Source of the DNA: Microbacterium sp. ProA8
GTDB lineage: Bacteria > Actinomycetota > Actinomycetes > Actinomycetales > Microbacteriaceae
Direction of reading: 5' to 3'
Length of the DNA stretch: 64,000 bases
Assembly (NCBI RefSeq): GCF_039905635.1
Contig: NZ_CP157000.1
Location: forward strand, 310,001 to 374,000
Part shown: positions 1 to 8,781 of the stretch, piece after piece
How the letters are laid out: each line of letters opens with the position of its first letter
How positions within the stretch are numbered: the stretch's first letter is position 1
Position numbers and translations under genes: made by a program
Notes under the pieces: model-generated
Told to the model about the DNA's origin: nothing
Databases searched by the model: none
Seen by the model: only the letters and a program-made list of their open reading frames with translations

Positions 1-1580
1 TCGACCACGCGCAGGCCCGTGACGCCGCGGACGCGGAGTTCCGGGTCGACGACGGAGGCGGCATCCGTCCCCATCCGCGCCGTGCCGACCGGGTGGTAGA
101 GCGTGTGCGAGTAGCGGCGCAGCGACATCTCGGCGCGCTCGGCGGGCGTCATGCTGTCGCCGTCAGGGGGCTGTACCCAGCCGCCGGTCGTGACCGCGCG
201 CAGCGCCTCGGTGTCGATGAGACGCTCGCACTCGGCGAGTCCGGCGAGCATCGTCTCGGCGTCCACGCCGTCGGGATCCGACAGGTACGCCGGATCGATG
301 AGCGGCGGCGCGGCCGGGTCGGCCGACGCGAGCCGGATCGTGCCGCGGCTGCGCGGGCGCAGCAGGATCGCGCCGATCGTGAGGCCGTGCGCGGGCGTCG
401 GGATGAGCCCCTCGCCCACGTACGGCACCGGGGCGAAGATGATCTCGATGTCGGGCAGCCCCTCGGGTGCGCCGGCGCGATCGGCGACCTCGGTGCGGAC
501 GAACCCGTAGGCCTCGGCGACGTTGGAGGTCAGCATCCCCGTCCGCTTCGTCAGATACCGTACGACTTCGGCCGGCCTCTCGGCGTCGTGCAGGGTGCTG
601 CTGTGCGCGGCCGGTGCGAGGCCCGCGACGAGGTGGTCCTGCAGGTTGGCGCCGACGTCGGGGGCCTCCACCACGGCGTCGATCCCGTGCTCGGCGAGGT
701 GCTCGGCCGGGCCGATGCCGCTCAGCATGAGCAGCTGCGGCGTGTTGATCGCACCGCCCGACAGCACGACCTCGCGCCGTGCGCGGACGTGGCGGGTGAT
801 CCCGTCGATGTCGACGTACACGCCCGTCGCACGCGGCGCGGGGGAGCCGGAATCGAAGGTGACGCGCCGGACGTACGCGCCCGTCATGACCCGGAGGTTC
901 GAGCGCCCCTTCGCGGGCCGCAGGTACACGTCGGCGGTCGAGGCGCGCGCACCGCGGCTCTCGCTCACCATCGTCTGCGAGAAGCCCTGCCCGGTCGGCA
1001 GATTCGCGGGGGTGACAGGATGCCCCGCCTGCTGCGCCGCCGTCAGGAACGCGGCCGTCTGAGACCGGGGATCCCGCTGGTGCTCGACGGGCTGGGGTCC
1101 GTGGGTGCCCTGCGAGCCGTCGGCCGGATCGGCCGTGCGCTCCACACGTCGGAAGTAGGGGACCAGGGCGTCCCACGACCAGATCGGGCCGGCGGCATCC
1201 GCCCACTCGTCGTAGTCGGCGGCGAAGCCCCGCACCCACATCATGGCGTTGAGCGACGACGACCCGCCCAGCGTCTTGCCGCGCGGCCAGTACACCGTGC
1301 GACCCTCGAGGGCGGGCTGGGGGACGGTGTCGTAGTTCCAGTCGTACGGTCCGCGGAAGAGCTTGGAGAACGCCGCAGGCACGTGCAGCCGGATCGAGCG
1401 GTCGGGTCCCCCCGCCTCGAGCAGCAGCACCGAGACGGCGGGGTCCTCGCTCAGTCGCGCCGCGACGGCGGCGCCCGACGATCCCGCACCGACGACGACG
1501 TAGTCGGCCTCCCACCCGTCGGCGCCGAAGCCGGCCGACGCGGACGCACCAGCGCGCCCGCGGGCGACCCGCCGCCTCAC
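1..1580 (-). CDS. GMC family FAD-dependent oxidoreductase (choline/alcohol dehydrogenase-like), C-terminus cut by window edge
   Basis: The protein reads through to the window edge without a stop, so its last residues are missing. It should oxidise an alcohol to an aldehyde using FAD. An FAD-binding motif VVVGAGSSGAAVAARL lies near residue 30, followed by the GMC signature around GGSSSLNAMMW and the second signature GGAINTPQLLMLSGIGP. The catalytic His region YHPVGTARMG is present near the end. The start is GTG, overlapping the stop of the upstream aldehyde dehydrogenase by four bases (GTGA), which implies translational coupling. The pair would convert an alcohol to a carboxylate in two steps. 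Choline is the best known GMC substrate, but nothing here fixes the substrate. Confidence 0.9.
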   Translation of the reverse strand, partial: MRRRVARGRAGASASAGFGADGWEADYVVVGAGSSGAAVAARLSEDPAVSVLLLEAGGPDRSIRLHVPAAFSKLFRGPYDWNYDTVPQPALEGRTVYWPRGKTLGGSSSLNAMMWVRGFAADYDEWADAAGPIWSWDALVPYFRRVERTADPADGSQGTHGPQPVEHQRDPRSQTAAFLTAAQQAGHPVTPANLPTGQGFSQTMVSESRGARASTADVYLRPAKGRSNLRVMTGAYVRRVTFDSGSPAPRATGVYVDIDGITRHVRARREVVLSGGAINTPQLLMLSGIGPAEHLAEHGIDAVVEAPDVGANLQDHLVAGLAPAAHSSTLHDAERPAEVVRYLTKRTGMLTSNVAEAYGFVRTEVADRAGAPEGLPDIEIIFAPVPYVGEGLIPTPAHGLTIGAILLRPRSRGTIRLASADPAAPPLIDPAYLSDPDGVDAETMLAGLAECERLIDTEALRAVTTGGWVQPPDGDSMTPAERAEMSLRRYSHTLYHPVGTARMGTDAASVVDPELRVRGVTGLRVV

Positions 1581-3388
1581 GCCTGCATCGCTTTGGCGAG
1601 CGTCTTGACCAACCCGGGCACCTTGCCGTCGACGAGGTAGCGCGTGAGTCCGGCGCTCACCTCCGCACCGGTGCGAGAGCTCACGAACCACGGCGGCGTC
1701 GGCAGGATCGTTCCCTGAGCCCGGCGCCGCAGCCGGAGCGTATCGCCCACGGAGCGCGGGAAGGGACGGAACGGCCCGCGACCCACCGACCGCTCGACGC
1801 GGTCGAGGAGGAGCGCGTTGTGCACGACGCCGATGCCGCTCGACACGTCGGCCGGCGTCGCGCCGGGGTACCCGCCCCACGTCAGGCGGGCGGTGAGGAA
1901 GTTGAAGGCGGTCCAGGTGTTGATCGCGATGTCGCCGTAGCGCAGGTCGGCGATCGCGCGCTCGAAGCCGTCGCCGAGCGCCTGCTCGGTGGCGGGGTCG
2001 ATGAGCACGTTGGCGCCGAGCGTGCCGGTCAGCCTCTCGTTGGCGTGCGCCACCGCCGCGTCGAGGAACTCCTGCCCGGTGCCGGCGAGCTCCGCGACCC
2101 CGAGGATCGGCGCGAAGTACTCGACCGACTCGACGGGGTCGGGCCCGCCCCCGCGGCCCACCTCGACGATCGCGCGGGTGCGGTCGGCCGACCAGACGGC
2201 GTCCGGATAGGCGGATGCCGCGGCCTCGAGTCGCTCGTCGCTGCGGGGGTACCAGACCGGGCGCTCGGGTGCGGCGGCGTAGGCCGTGTGCAGTGCCTGC
2301 AGGAACTCGGCCCGCTGCGGCCAGTCCGAGCTCAGGATCACGACCTGACCGGCGATGCAGTTGTGTCCGGCGTTCACGAGCCGCATCGTCGCGACGTGCT
2401 GGGCCTGGTACTTCAGGTCGGCGGCCGACCATTCGCCGGGCACCACGATGATCGGCGAGACCCCGCCCAACTCGGCGGTGATGGGCACCTTCAGTCGCGG
2501 CTCGCCGGCCGCGCGGGCGGCGTCCGTGCCGGTGCCCCACACGATCGCGTCGAATGTCGGGGCAGAGCCGGTGATGTGGACGTGCGCGATGCGCGGGTGC
2601 GATGTCAGGTGCGCGCCCGTTGCGGCGCCGCCGCGCACGATGCGCACCAGCCCCGGCTCGATGAGCGGTGCCAGCGCGCGCTCGAACACCGGGATGAGGG
2701 CGTCCTGCGTCGGGTTGACCTTCAGCAGGGCGACGCGGTTGTGCGCGAACAGCTCGTACAGCACGTCGGCGACGGGGATCGAGGTGACGTTGCCCGCACC
2801 GAGCACCAGTCCGATGCCGCCGGATTCGGTCGGCGCCCGCTGCGCCAGCCCGGCCTCGTGGCGCGCCTGATCGGCGGTCACGCCGGGCTCGAACCAGACC
2901 TCGCCGCTGAACCCCGACAGCAGGAACTTCTCGGTGCCGTTCAGCGGGAACGTGTGCGCACGCAGGCGCCCGCCCGGCGCGGGGTCGATCGTCACGCCGT
3001 CGAGCGGGCTCCGGCCCGTCGCGAGGGCCTCGAGGGTCTCGCGGAGCGCGTCGAGCAGTCCGATGACGGCGTAGGGCCCGCCGAGCCATTCCTCTGCCGA
3101 GTACGGATCCCCCGGCTCGAGCCCCTTCGAGATCGTGGCGGTGTCGGCCCACTCCTCGGCGACCGCGCCCACGGCGTCCCGCACGCGGCCGAGCAGCCGC
3201 GCCCGCTGGTCGAGGGTGAGCGCGACCCACAGGCGCGTGCCCTCCTCGAGCCGGGTGATCGCGTCGTCGAGGGCGGCACGCTCCTCGTCCGGCAGCCCGC
3301 CATCGGAGGCACGGCCGACAGGGGCCTTCGGCCGCTTCGCAGGCGTCTTCCGGGGCGTGGCCGGCGTCGTCGACGACGTGGGTGACAT
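1577..3388 (-). CDS. aldehyde dehydrogenase family protein
   Basis: A 603-residue NAD(P)-dependent aldehyde dehydrogenase, longer than the usual 480-500 residues because of a Pro/Lys-rich N-terminus and a C-terminal extension. The general-base Glu (E306 in ITAELGG) and the catalytic Cys (C344 in NAGHNCIAGQ) are both present. I chose the ATG at 3386-3388 because AAGGAG lies six bases upstream; a longer reading from 3445 has no such support. The gene is coupled to the GMC oxidoreductase by a 4-base overlap, so the aldehyde made by one enzyme is probably oxidised by the other. The substrate cannot be read from the sequence. Confidence 0.9.
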   Translation of the reverse strand: MSPTSSTTPATPRKTPAKRPKAPVGRASDGGLPDEERAALDDAITRLEEGTRLWVALTLDQRARLLGRVRDAVGAVAEEWADTATISKGLEPGDPYSAEEWLGGPYAVIGLLDALRETLEALATGRSPLDGVTIDPAPGGRLRAHTFPLNGTEKFLLSGFSGEVWFEPGVTADQARHEAGLAQRAPTESGGIGLVLGAGNVTSIPVADVLYELFAHNRVALLKVNPTQDALIPVFERALAPLIEPGLVRIVRGGAATGAHLTSHPRIAHVHITGSAPTFDAIVWGTGTDAARAAGEPRLKVPITAELGGVSPIIVVPGEWSAADLKYQAQHVATMRLVNAGHNCIAGQVVILSSDWPQRAEFLQALHTAYAAAPERPVWYPRSDERLEAAASAYPDAVWSADRTRAIVEVGRGGGPDPVESVEYFAPILGVAELAGTGQEFLDAAVAHANERLTGTLGANVLIDPATEQALGDGFERAIADLRYGDIAINTWTAFNFLTARLTWGGYPGATPADVSSGIGVVHNALLLDRVERSVGRGPFRPFPRSVGDTLRLRRRAQGTILPTPPWFVSSRTGAEVSAGLTRYLVDGKVPGLVKTLAKAMQA

Positions 3389-3626
3389 GGGTTCTCCTTC
3401 GAACTCGCGCCGGGAACCCGGGTCGGGTGAGTCCGTCCCGGGCATCTTACGTCACCGCCCGCGGCACGCGGCACGCGGTGTCATGCTCGGTGCGACTCGA
3501 TGCCATGGGTGCGCGCACAGCGTCGGAGGTTCTGCGCGACCCGACTCCGCGTCGCGGCGTGTCGGCGAGACTCTCCGATCCTGTGCCTCCGCTGTCGTGC
3601 TCATCTCCGCCGGGCGGGTGGCCGCG

Positions 3627-5057
3627 TCAGCGGCGCTCGATGTCGGCCCGGCGCAGCGGGTACCGCGCGAGCGTGAGCAGGCTCAGCCCGATCAGCACGG
3701 CGGGGGCGAGGCTGAAGCTCACGACGATGCCGGTGATGGCGGCATCCGGCTGCTCCACCATCTGTCCGCCCACCGACGAGACGTAGCCGGTCGCCGCGAG
3801 GATGAGCGCCAGCGTCGTCGCGCCGAGCGCGAAGCCGACGGTCTCGCCGGCGGTCCAGACCCCGCTGAACGACCCGGCGCGGCCCGTGTTCCCCTCCACC
3901 GCATCCGGCTCGGTGCGCTCGTCGTGCGAGATGACGTCGGGCAGCATCGCCATCGGCAGCGACTGCATACCGGCGTAGGCGATGCCCGCGATGGCCACGG
4001 GCACGTAGATCCAGTCGCCCGGCGCCCACAGCATGCCGAGGATCGACAACGCCGCGACCGCGAAGACGACGCTCGCGATGGCGAAGGTGCGCTCCTTGCC
4101 GAGGCGGCGTGCGACCACACCCCACGCCGGCGCGGCCAGCAGCGCCGGGGCGATGAGCGCGATGAACAGCAGCTCGACCGCCGCCTGCGAGTGCAGCACC
4201 CATGTCGCGACGTACTGCGCGCCGGCCAGCATGAGACCGGTCGCGAGGGCCTGCAGCACGAAGGTCGACAGCAGCATGCGGAACGGCCGGCTGCGGCGGA
4301 GGGCGCGGATGCCGGACGCGTAGTGCTCGCGGATCCCGACCGCCGGCGCGCTCGCCGCCGGCACGTCGGTCGAAGCCTCCGGGGGCGTGGGCCCCGCCGC
4401 GCCGCGGCGCGCGACGGCCGTGGCCACGAGCATCCCGATGCCGATCACGACACCGCAGACGACTCCCATCACCAGGTACTGGACGAAGGGGTCGTCCGAG
4501 ACGCGGCGCAGCGCAGGGCCGCCCGCCCCGAACAGCAGGATCGCGAAGGTGAGCACCACGACGCGCCAGGTCAGCAGGCGCGTGCGCTCGTCGTAGCTGG
4601 GTGTGAGCTCGGCGGGCAGCGCGATGTAGGGCACTTGGAACAGGCTGAAGGCGGTCGCCGTGAGGGTGAAGGCGAGCAGCACCCAGATGCCTGCGACGAC
4701 GGGTCCGAGCGAGGGCGGCACCGCGAACGTCAGCGCGAACAGCACCGGCAGTGCGAGGGCGCCGATGAGCATCAGCCGCCGTCGGCTGCCATGCCGCGCG
4801 AGGTCGCGGTCGGTCAGTGCGCCGATGACGGGGTCGATGACGACGTCCCACACCTTCGCCACCGTGATGACCGCGCCGGCGGCGAGCGCCGCGACGCCGA
4901 GCGAGTCGGTGAGGTAGTAGGTGAGCACGAGTCCGGGCAGCGTCGCGAAGCCGCCTGTGCCGAGTGATCCGGCCGCGTAGCGGGCGATGGTGGCACGCGT
5001 CAGGCGCGCCGGATGGATGCCGGTGGCTTCGGGTGCCGCCGGAGCCTCATTGCTCAT
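3627..5057 (-). CDS. MFS transporter of the glycoside-pentoside-hexuronide:cation symporter type
   Basis: A 476-residue inner-membrane carrier with about twelve hydrophobic segments. The N-terminal region AKVWDVVIDPVIGALTDRD matches the GPH symporter signature (an Asp-rich stretch after the second segment with D..DP..G...D). Known family members import sugars or glycosides with Na+ or H+; the substrate here is unknown. I start at ATG 5055-5057, not at the longer reading from 5189, because a TACACT -10 box sits six bases before it, which suggests a leaderless transcript. It follows kynU on the same strand but has its own promoter, so a role in kynurenine metabolism is not implied. Confidence 0.85.
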   Translation of the reverse strand: MSNEAPAAPEATGIHPARLTRATIARYAAGSLGTGGFATLPGLVLTYYLTDSLGVAALAAGAVITVAKVWDVVIDPVIGALTDRDLARHGSRRRLMLIGALALPVLFALTFAVPPSLGPVVAGIWVLLAFTLTATAFSLFQVPYIALPAELTPSYDERTRLLTWRVVVLTFAILLFGAGGPALRRVSDDPFVQYLVMGVVCGVVIGIGMLVATAVARRGAAGPTPPEASTDVPAASAPAVGIREHYASGIRALRRSRPFRMLLSTFVLQALATGLMLAGAQYVATWVLHSQAAVELLFIALIAPALLAAPAWGVVARRLGKERTFAIASVVFAVAALSILGMLWAPGDWIYVPVAIAGIAYAGMQSLPMAMLPDVISHDERTEPDAVEGNTGRAGSFSGVWTAGETVGFALGATTLALILAATGYVSSVGGQMVEQPDAAITGIVVSFSLAPAVLIGLSLLTLARYPLRRADIERR

Positions 5058-5063
5058 CGCGCC

Positions 5064-5069
5064 AGTGTA
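5064..5069 (-). promoter_or_regulatory. -10 box of the MFS transporter, leaderless start
   Basis: TACACT on the minus strand, followed by GGCGCG and then ATG. With initiation 6-7 bases after the box, transcription would begin at the start codon. No Shine-Dalgarno sequence is present. Confidence 0.6.
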
Positions 5070-5096
5070 GGTCAGCGCCGTGCCGGCGCCGATTCC

Positions 5097-5193
5097 GGTC
5101 GTTGAGCGAGGGAGCGCCAGCGACCGAGACGAAACGCGTCGAGCTTCACGACTGCGCCGGGTGCGGGCGTTTCGTCTCGCTCGTTCCACGACC
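5097..5193. repeat. inverted-repeat element, copy 1 (overlaps the kynU 3' end)
   Basis: Left arm 5097-5136 begins GGTCGTTGAGCGAGGGAG and ends GAGACGAAACG. The inverted arm 5168-5193 is CGTTTCGTCTCGCTCG followed by TTCCACGACC. The right arm lies inside the kynU reading frame and encodes its last residues. The same core occurs near 8335, 31609 and 39034. Confidence 0.8.
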
Positions 5194-6453
5194 GCGCTCG
5201 GCGCGCACCGCGGCCTCGACCGCCCGGAGGCCGGCGAGCGTCTCGGTGAACGAGGTCGAGAGGGGGGACAGCCCGATGCGCAGGCCGCCGGGGTCGCGGT
5301 AGTCGGGGATGACGTCCTGCGCCCACAGCCGGGCGGTGACCGCCCGCATCGCGGGGTGCGCGAGGGTGACGTGGCCGCCGCGGGCGGCGGGGTCGCGGGG
5401 CGACGCCACCGAGACGCCGAGCGGGGCCAGCAGCTCGTCGGCCACGCGCACGGCGAACTCCGTCAGCGCGATCGACTTGGCGCGGATGGCGCCGATCCCG
5501 ACCTCCTCGATGAGTGCGAGGGTGTCCTGCATGGCGAGCATGCCGACGATCGGCGGCGTGCCCGAGAGGAACCGCCGCATGCCCTCGGCGGGCCGGTACT
5601 CCGGACCCATCGCGAACACGTCGGCCGTGCCCATCCAGCCCTGGATCGGCTGGGCGAGGCGGTCCTGCAGGCGCGCGGCGACGTAGGCGAAGGCGGGGGA
5701 GCCCGGGCCGCCGTTCAGGTATTTGTATGTGCAGCCGACCGCGATGTCGAACTCCCAGGCGTCGGCCTCGACCGGCACCGAGCCGGCCGAATGGCAGAGG
5801 TCCCACACGATGAGCGCGCCGGCCTCGTGGGCGATGCGGGTGAGGGCCGCGGCATCCGTGAGATAGCCCGATCGGTAGGCGACGTGCGAGAGCAGCACGA
5901 CGGCCGTCTCGCGTCCGACGGCCGCACGCAGCGCCTCGGCCGAGACTCCGCCGGCCGTGTCGACGTCGATCCAGCGCACGCGACCGCCGCGCTCCGCGGC
6001 GATGCCGTCGACGAGGTAGCGGTCGGTGGGGAAGTTGTCGCGATCGACCACGATCTCGACGCGCGCCGCGTCGGCCGCGACGGCGGCATCGAACGCGGCC
6101 CGGACCATCTTGTAGAGCAGTACGGTGGTCGAGTCACCGATCACGGTCTGGCCCGGCGCGGCGCCGATCGCGGCGCGGCCCACGGCGTCGCCGATGTCGA
6201 AGGGGAGCTGCATCCACGACTCGTCCCAGCCGCGGATGAGGCGCCCGCCCCATTCATCGCGCGCGAACGCGGTGAGCCGGTCGATGCTCGCGCGCAGCGG
6301 CCGGCCGAGGGAGTTGCCGTCGAAGTAGACCAGCGACGTCTCGGCGCCGACGAAGGCGTCACGGTGGATTCGAAGCGCGTCCGACGCGTCGAGGGCGGAT
6401 GCCTCGGCCTCGAGGTTCGACGCGGTGGTCCGGGCGGGGTCAGTGGTCGTCAT
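5146..6453 (-). CDS. kynU: kynureninase
   Basis: A 435-residue PLP enzyme that cleaves L-kynurenine to anthranilate and L-alanine. The family signature FDGNSLGRPL lies near the N-terminus, WDLCHSAGSVPVE in the middle, and the PLP-binding Lys is K244 in CTYKYLNGGPGSPAF. The ATG lies inside the last codons of the amidohydrolase gene (14-base overlap), with GAGGAG seven bases upstream. The final residues (GRGTSETKRPHPAQS) are encoded by an arm of the dispersed inverted repeat, so the natural C-terminus has probably been replaced by repeat-derived sequence. It forms an operon with kynA and the amidohydrolase. Confidence 0.95.
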   Translation of the reverse strand: MTTTDPARTTASNLEAEASALDASDALRIHRDAFVGAETSLVYFDGNSLGRPLRASIDRLTAFARDEWGGRLIRGWDESWMQLPFDIGDAVGRAAIGAAPGQTVIGDSTTVLLYKMVRAAFDAAVAADAARVEIVVDRDNFPTDRYLVDGIAAERGGRVRWIDVDTAGGVSAEALRAAVGRETAVVLLSHVAYRSGYLTDAAALTRIAHEAGALIVWDLCHSAGSVPVEADAWEFDIAVGCTYKYLNGGPGSPAFAYVAARLQDRLAQPIQGWMGTADVFAMGPEYRPAEGMRRFLSGTPPIVGMLAMQDTLALIEEVGIGAIRAKSIALTEFAVRVADELLAPLGVSVASPRDPAARGGHVTLAHPAMRAVTARLWAQDVIPDYRDPGGLRIGLSPLSTSFTETLAGLRAVEAAVRAERGRGTSETKRPHPAQS

Positions 6454-7417
6454 GGATGAGCTCCTCGGTGGGGACGACGGCCGCGCCGCGCAGCCACTCG
6501 GCGATCTCTGCGGACTCCGCCGGGGGCGCGCCGGGCACGAAGGTGCAGACGCCCGTGGGCGGATCGGCGAAGGGCCACGGGTCGGCGAGGGAGGCGATGA
6601 GCGCGGGGCCGCGGACCCCCGCCCGGTGCAGAGCCGCGACCTCGTCCGGGTTGACGCCGACGGGCTGATCGCCGTTGCCGAGGTCGGTGCCGTACAGCAC
6701 GCGCCCGCCGGCGGCGGCGAAGCCGGCGAGGTTCACGCGGGCGAACTCGGCCGCCTCGGGGTCGTGGCGATGGATGGCGAGCGTCGAGATCCAGACCTGT
6801 CCCGCCGCCACCGCGTGAGCCGTGAAGGTGCGCCCGACGAACGCGCTGAAGGGCGTGTGGGCGAAGCCGGCGACCCCGGCGTCGAGCGCGAGCTGCGGCA
6901 TCCCCTCGCCTTCCGCATGCGCGACGACCGGCAGACCGCGCTCGCGGGCAACCTCGATGATCGCCGCCAGCGCGGCGCTGTCGAGAACCGGTCCCGCGGT
7001 GCTGTTGAGCGAGGCCTTGATGACGGATGCCCCGAACGACGCCTGCTCGTCGACTGCCGTCGCCGCACCGCCGGGAACGCCGGGGTGGGTCGAGGGATCC
7101 GAGATCTCGCGAGTGATCTCGGGCGGCGCCCATGAGCGCCCGACCGGATAGCCGCCGACCGCCGTGAGGAAGGCGCCGGCATACGCGACGCGCGGGATGC
7201 CGTCATCGCGGCGCGCGAGGGCGACCGGGTCGCCGCCGAGGTCGACGACCCCGGCGATGCCGCCCGCGGCGAGAGCCTGCTCGTCGATGAGATGCAGGTG
7301 CACGTGGTGGTCGGTGAAGGGCGGGAGCGACACGCCCTGCTCGCCCGTGAGAGCCCGGTGGCAGAGCGCCGCGTCGGGGCCGAGCAGCTCGCGCAGCGCC
7401 TCCGGGTCGTGCGACAT
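6440..7417 (-). CDS. amidohydrolase-superfamily protein in the kynurenine operon; candidate N-formylkynurenine hydrolase
   Basis: A 325-residue metal-dependent amidohydrolase. HxH is in FTDHHVHLHL (residues 35-42 or so), a Lys follows in SVIKASLNS, further His residues occur in VVAHAEGEG and AHTPFSAF, and the terminal Asp is in YGTDLGNGD, which is the usual TIM-barrel metal-site order. It sits between kynA and kynU, where N-formylkynurenine must be hydrolysed, and it overlaps both genes. It is neither the KynB cyclase-like formamidase nor an alpha/beta-hydrolase arylformamidase. The formamidase role is my inference from position. The ATG at 7415-7417 forms TGATG with the kynA stop; a GTG at 7418-7420 is an equally possible start. 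Confidence 0.8.
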   Translation of the reverse strand: MSHDPEALRELLGPDAALCHRALTGEQGVSLPPFTDHHVHLHLIDEQALAAGGIAGVVDLGGDPVALARRDDGIPRVAYAGAFLTAVGGYPVGRSWAPPEITREISDPSTHPGVPGGAATAVDEQASFGASVIKASLNSTAGPVLDSAALAAIIEVARERGLPVVAHAEGEGMPQLALDAGVAGFAHTPFSAFVGRTFTAHAVAAGQVWISTLAIHRHDPEAAEFARVNLAGFAAAGGRVLYGTDLGNGDQPVGVNPDEVAALHRAGVRGPALIASLADPWPFADPPTGVCTFVPGAPPAESAEIAEWLRGAAVVPTEELIHDDH

Positions 7418-8277
7418 CACAGCTCTGTCCGCACCGCGTACAGCTCGGGGAAGAAGGTCAGGTCGAGCGCGCGCTGAAGGAACGGCACGCCGCTCGATCC
7501 GCCGGTGCCGGTCTTGAAGCCGATGATGCGCTCAACCGTCTTGAGGTGGCGGAAGCGCCAAAGCTGGAAGTTGTCTTCCAGGTCGACGAGCTCCTCGCAC
7601 GTCTCGTACGCCGCCCAGTGGGTCTGCGGGTCGCGGTAGATCTCCACGAACACCGGCACCAGCTCCGGGGCGTAGGTCCACGCCGTCGTCACATCGCGCT
7701 CGAGCAGGGCGGTGGGGATCGGGTAGCCCGACCGCGCGAGCAGCCCGAGGAACTCGTCGTAGAGGCTCGGCGCCTCGAGCGCCCCTTCGATGAGAGCATG
7801 CGCGGCCGGGTCGGCGGCGAACACGCGCAGCATGGCGGCGTTCTTGTTGCCGAGGGTGAACTCGACGGCGCGGTACTGCGCCGACTGGAAGCCGCTCGCG
7901 TTGCCGAGCACACCGCGGAACTGCCCGTACTCGGCGGGCGTGAGGGTCGCCAGCACCGACCACTGCTCGGTGAGCGTCTTCTGGATGTGCTTGACGCGGG
8001 CGATGCACTTGAGCGCGGGCGCCAGCTGGTCCTCGCGCAGCAGACGACAGGCGGCGCCGAGCTCGTGCAGCACGAGCTTCAGCCACAGCTCGGTGGTCTG
8101 GTGCTGCACGATGAACAGCAGCTCGTCGTGGTGCTCGGGCTTCCCGTCGCTGCCGCTGAGGGGCCGCTGGGCCGACAGCAGGGTGGGCAGATCGAGGTAC
8201 CCGCCGTAGCTCATGCGGTCTTCGAAGTCGGTGACGACCGTTCCCTCGATCGCGCGGGTATTGCGTTCGACGCTCAC
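7417..8277 (-). CDS. kynA: tryptophan 2,3-dioxygenase
   Basis: A 286-residue haem dioxygenase that opens the tryptophan indole ring to give N-formylkynurenine, the first step of the kynurenine route. Characteristic stretches are HDELLFIVQHQTTELWLK, ESGFQSAQYRAVEF-like sequence (here SGFQSAQYRAVEFTLGNKN), and FRHLKTVERIIGFKTGTGGS, which holds the haem-ligand His and the substrate-binding loop. The length matches bacterial family members. The start is GTG, six bases after a TAGGCT box, so the operon mRNA is probably leaderless. The stop overlaps the amidohydrolase start. The operon ends in anthranilate, which could feed degradation, tryptophan recycling or NAD-independent metabolism; no NAD genes are here. 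Confidence 0.96.
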   Translation of the reverse strand: MSVERNTRAIEGTVVTDFEDRMSYGGYLDLPTLLSAQRPLSGSDGKPEHHDELLFIVQHQTTELWLKLVLHELGAACRLLREDQLAPALKCIARVKHIQKTLTEQWSVLATLTPAEYGQFRGVLGNASGFQSAQYRAVEFTLGNKNAAMLRVFAADPAAHALIEGALEAPSLYDEFLGLLARSGYPIPTALLERDVTTAWTYAPELVPVFVEIYRDPQTHWAAYETCEELVDLEDNFQLWRFRHLKTVERIIGFKTGTGGSSGVPFLQRALDLTFFPELYAVRTEL

Positions 8278-8283
8278 GGCCTC

Positions 8284-8289
8284 AGCCTA
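8284..8289 (-). promoter_or_regulatory. -10 box of the kynA-amidohydrolase-kynU operon
   Basis: TAGGCT on the minus strand, then GAGGCC and the GTG start of kynA. This spacing fits a leaderless transcript. I see no convincing -35 hexamer and no operator-like repeat between it and the inverted-repeat element upstream. Confidence 0.55.
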
Positions 8290-8334
8290 ATGACGAAGGA
8301 TGCCGCGCCGTCAGGGCCTGCGCCGGGTTAGGCC

Positions 8335-8450
8335 CGTTTCGTCTCGCTTCGCTCGCTCAACGACCGGATCCGGCGTTTCCGGTCGTTGAGCGAGCGAGGA
8401 ACGTGGTCGTTGAGCGAGCTTGCGAGTCGAAACGCAGCGACGAAACGCCC
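8335..8450. repeat. inverted-repeat element, copy 2
   Basis: CGTTTCGTCTCGCTTCGCTC begins at 8335 and runs to GACC near 8374. Two inverted copies follow, one from 8381 (GGTCGTTGAGCGAGCGAGG) and one from 8405 (GGTCGTTGAGCGAGCTTGCG, ending CGAAACG), with a further GACGAAACG near 8440. The unit lies just downstream of the glutaredoxin gene and upstream of the kynA promoter, where its long hairpin could stop transcription. Confidence 0.8.
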
Positions 8451-8462
8451 CAGAGGACGGTG

Positions 8463-8720
8463 TCAGATGAGGGAGAGCTCCCGCAGCTTGGTCTCGACGT
8501 CGGCGTTGGACGGCTCGACGTGGTGCGAGGCATCCGGGTATACGACGACGGGAATGTTGGTGCGCCCGGAGATCTCGCGGGCGACGTCGGCAGCGGCGGG
8601 ATCGACGACGAGGTCCACGTAGGTGTACGAGACGCCGAGCTGGTCGAGCTGCTTCTTGGTGCGGATGCAGTCGCGGCACCAGTCCGCGCCGAACATGGTG
8701 ATGGTCGAGGGGGAGGTCAT
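8463..8720 (-). CDS. glutaredoxin-family protein (mycoredoxin-like)
   Basis: An 85-residue thioredoxin-fold protein. The active site WCRDC lies near residue 14, and the cis-Pro motif is in TNIPVVVYPD. Size and sequence fit actinobacterial mycoredoxins, which reduce mycothiol mixed disulfides, but NrdH-like roles cannot be excluded. The start is ATG 8718-8720; GGAAGG directly abuts it, too close for a normal ribosome binding site, and GAGAAT six bases upstream could be a weak -10 box of a leaderless mRNA. The upstream M1 peptidase gene stops 61 bases away. Confidence 0.85.
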   Translation of the reverse strand: MTSPSTITMFGADWCRDCIRTKKQLDQLGVSYTYVDLVVDPAAADVAREISGRTNIPVVVYPDASHHVEPSNADVETKLRELSLI

Positions 8721-8781
8721 CCTTCCATTCTCACCCGGGAATCCTGGACGGGCGCCGGGCGCCGAGCGCCCGGCGGACGTG

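Noticed and set aside
6440-7417. Naming the amidohydrolase kynB
   Set aside because: KynB is a different, cyclase-like family. The formamidase role here rests on gene position only.
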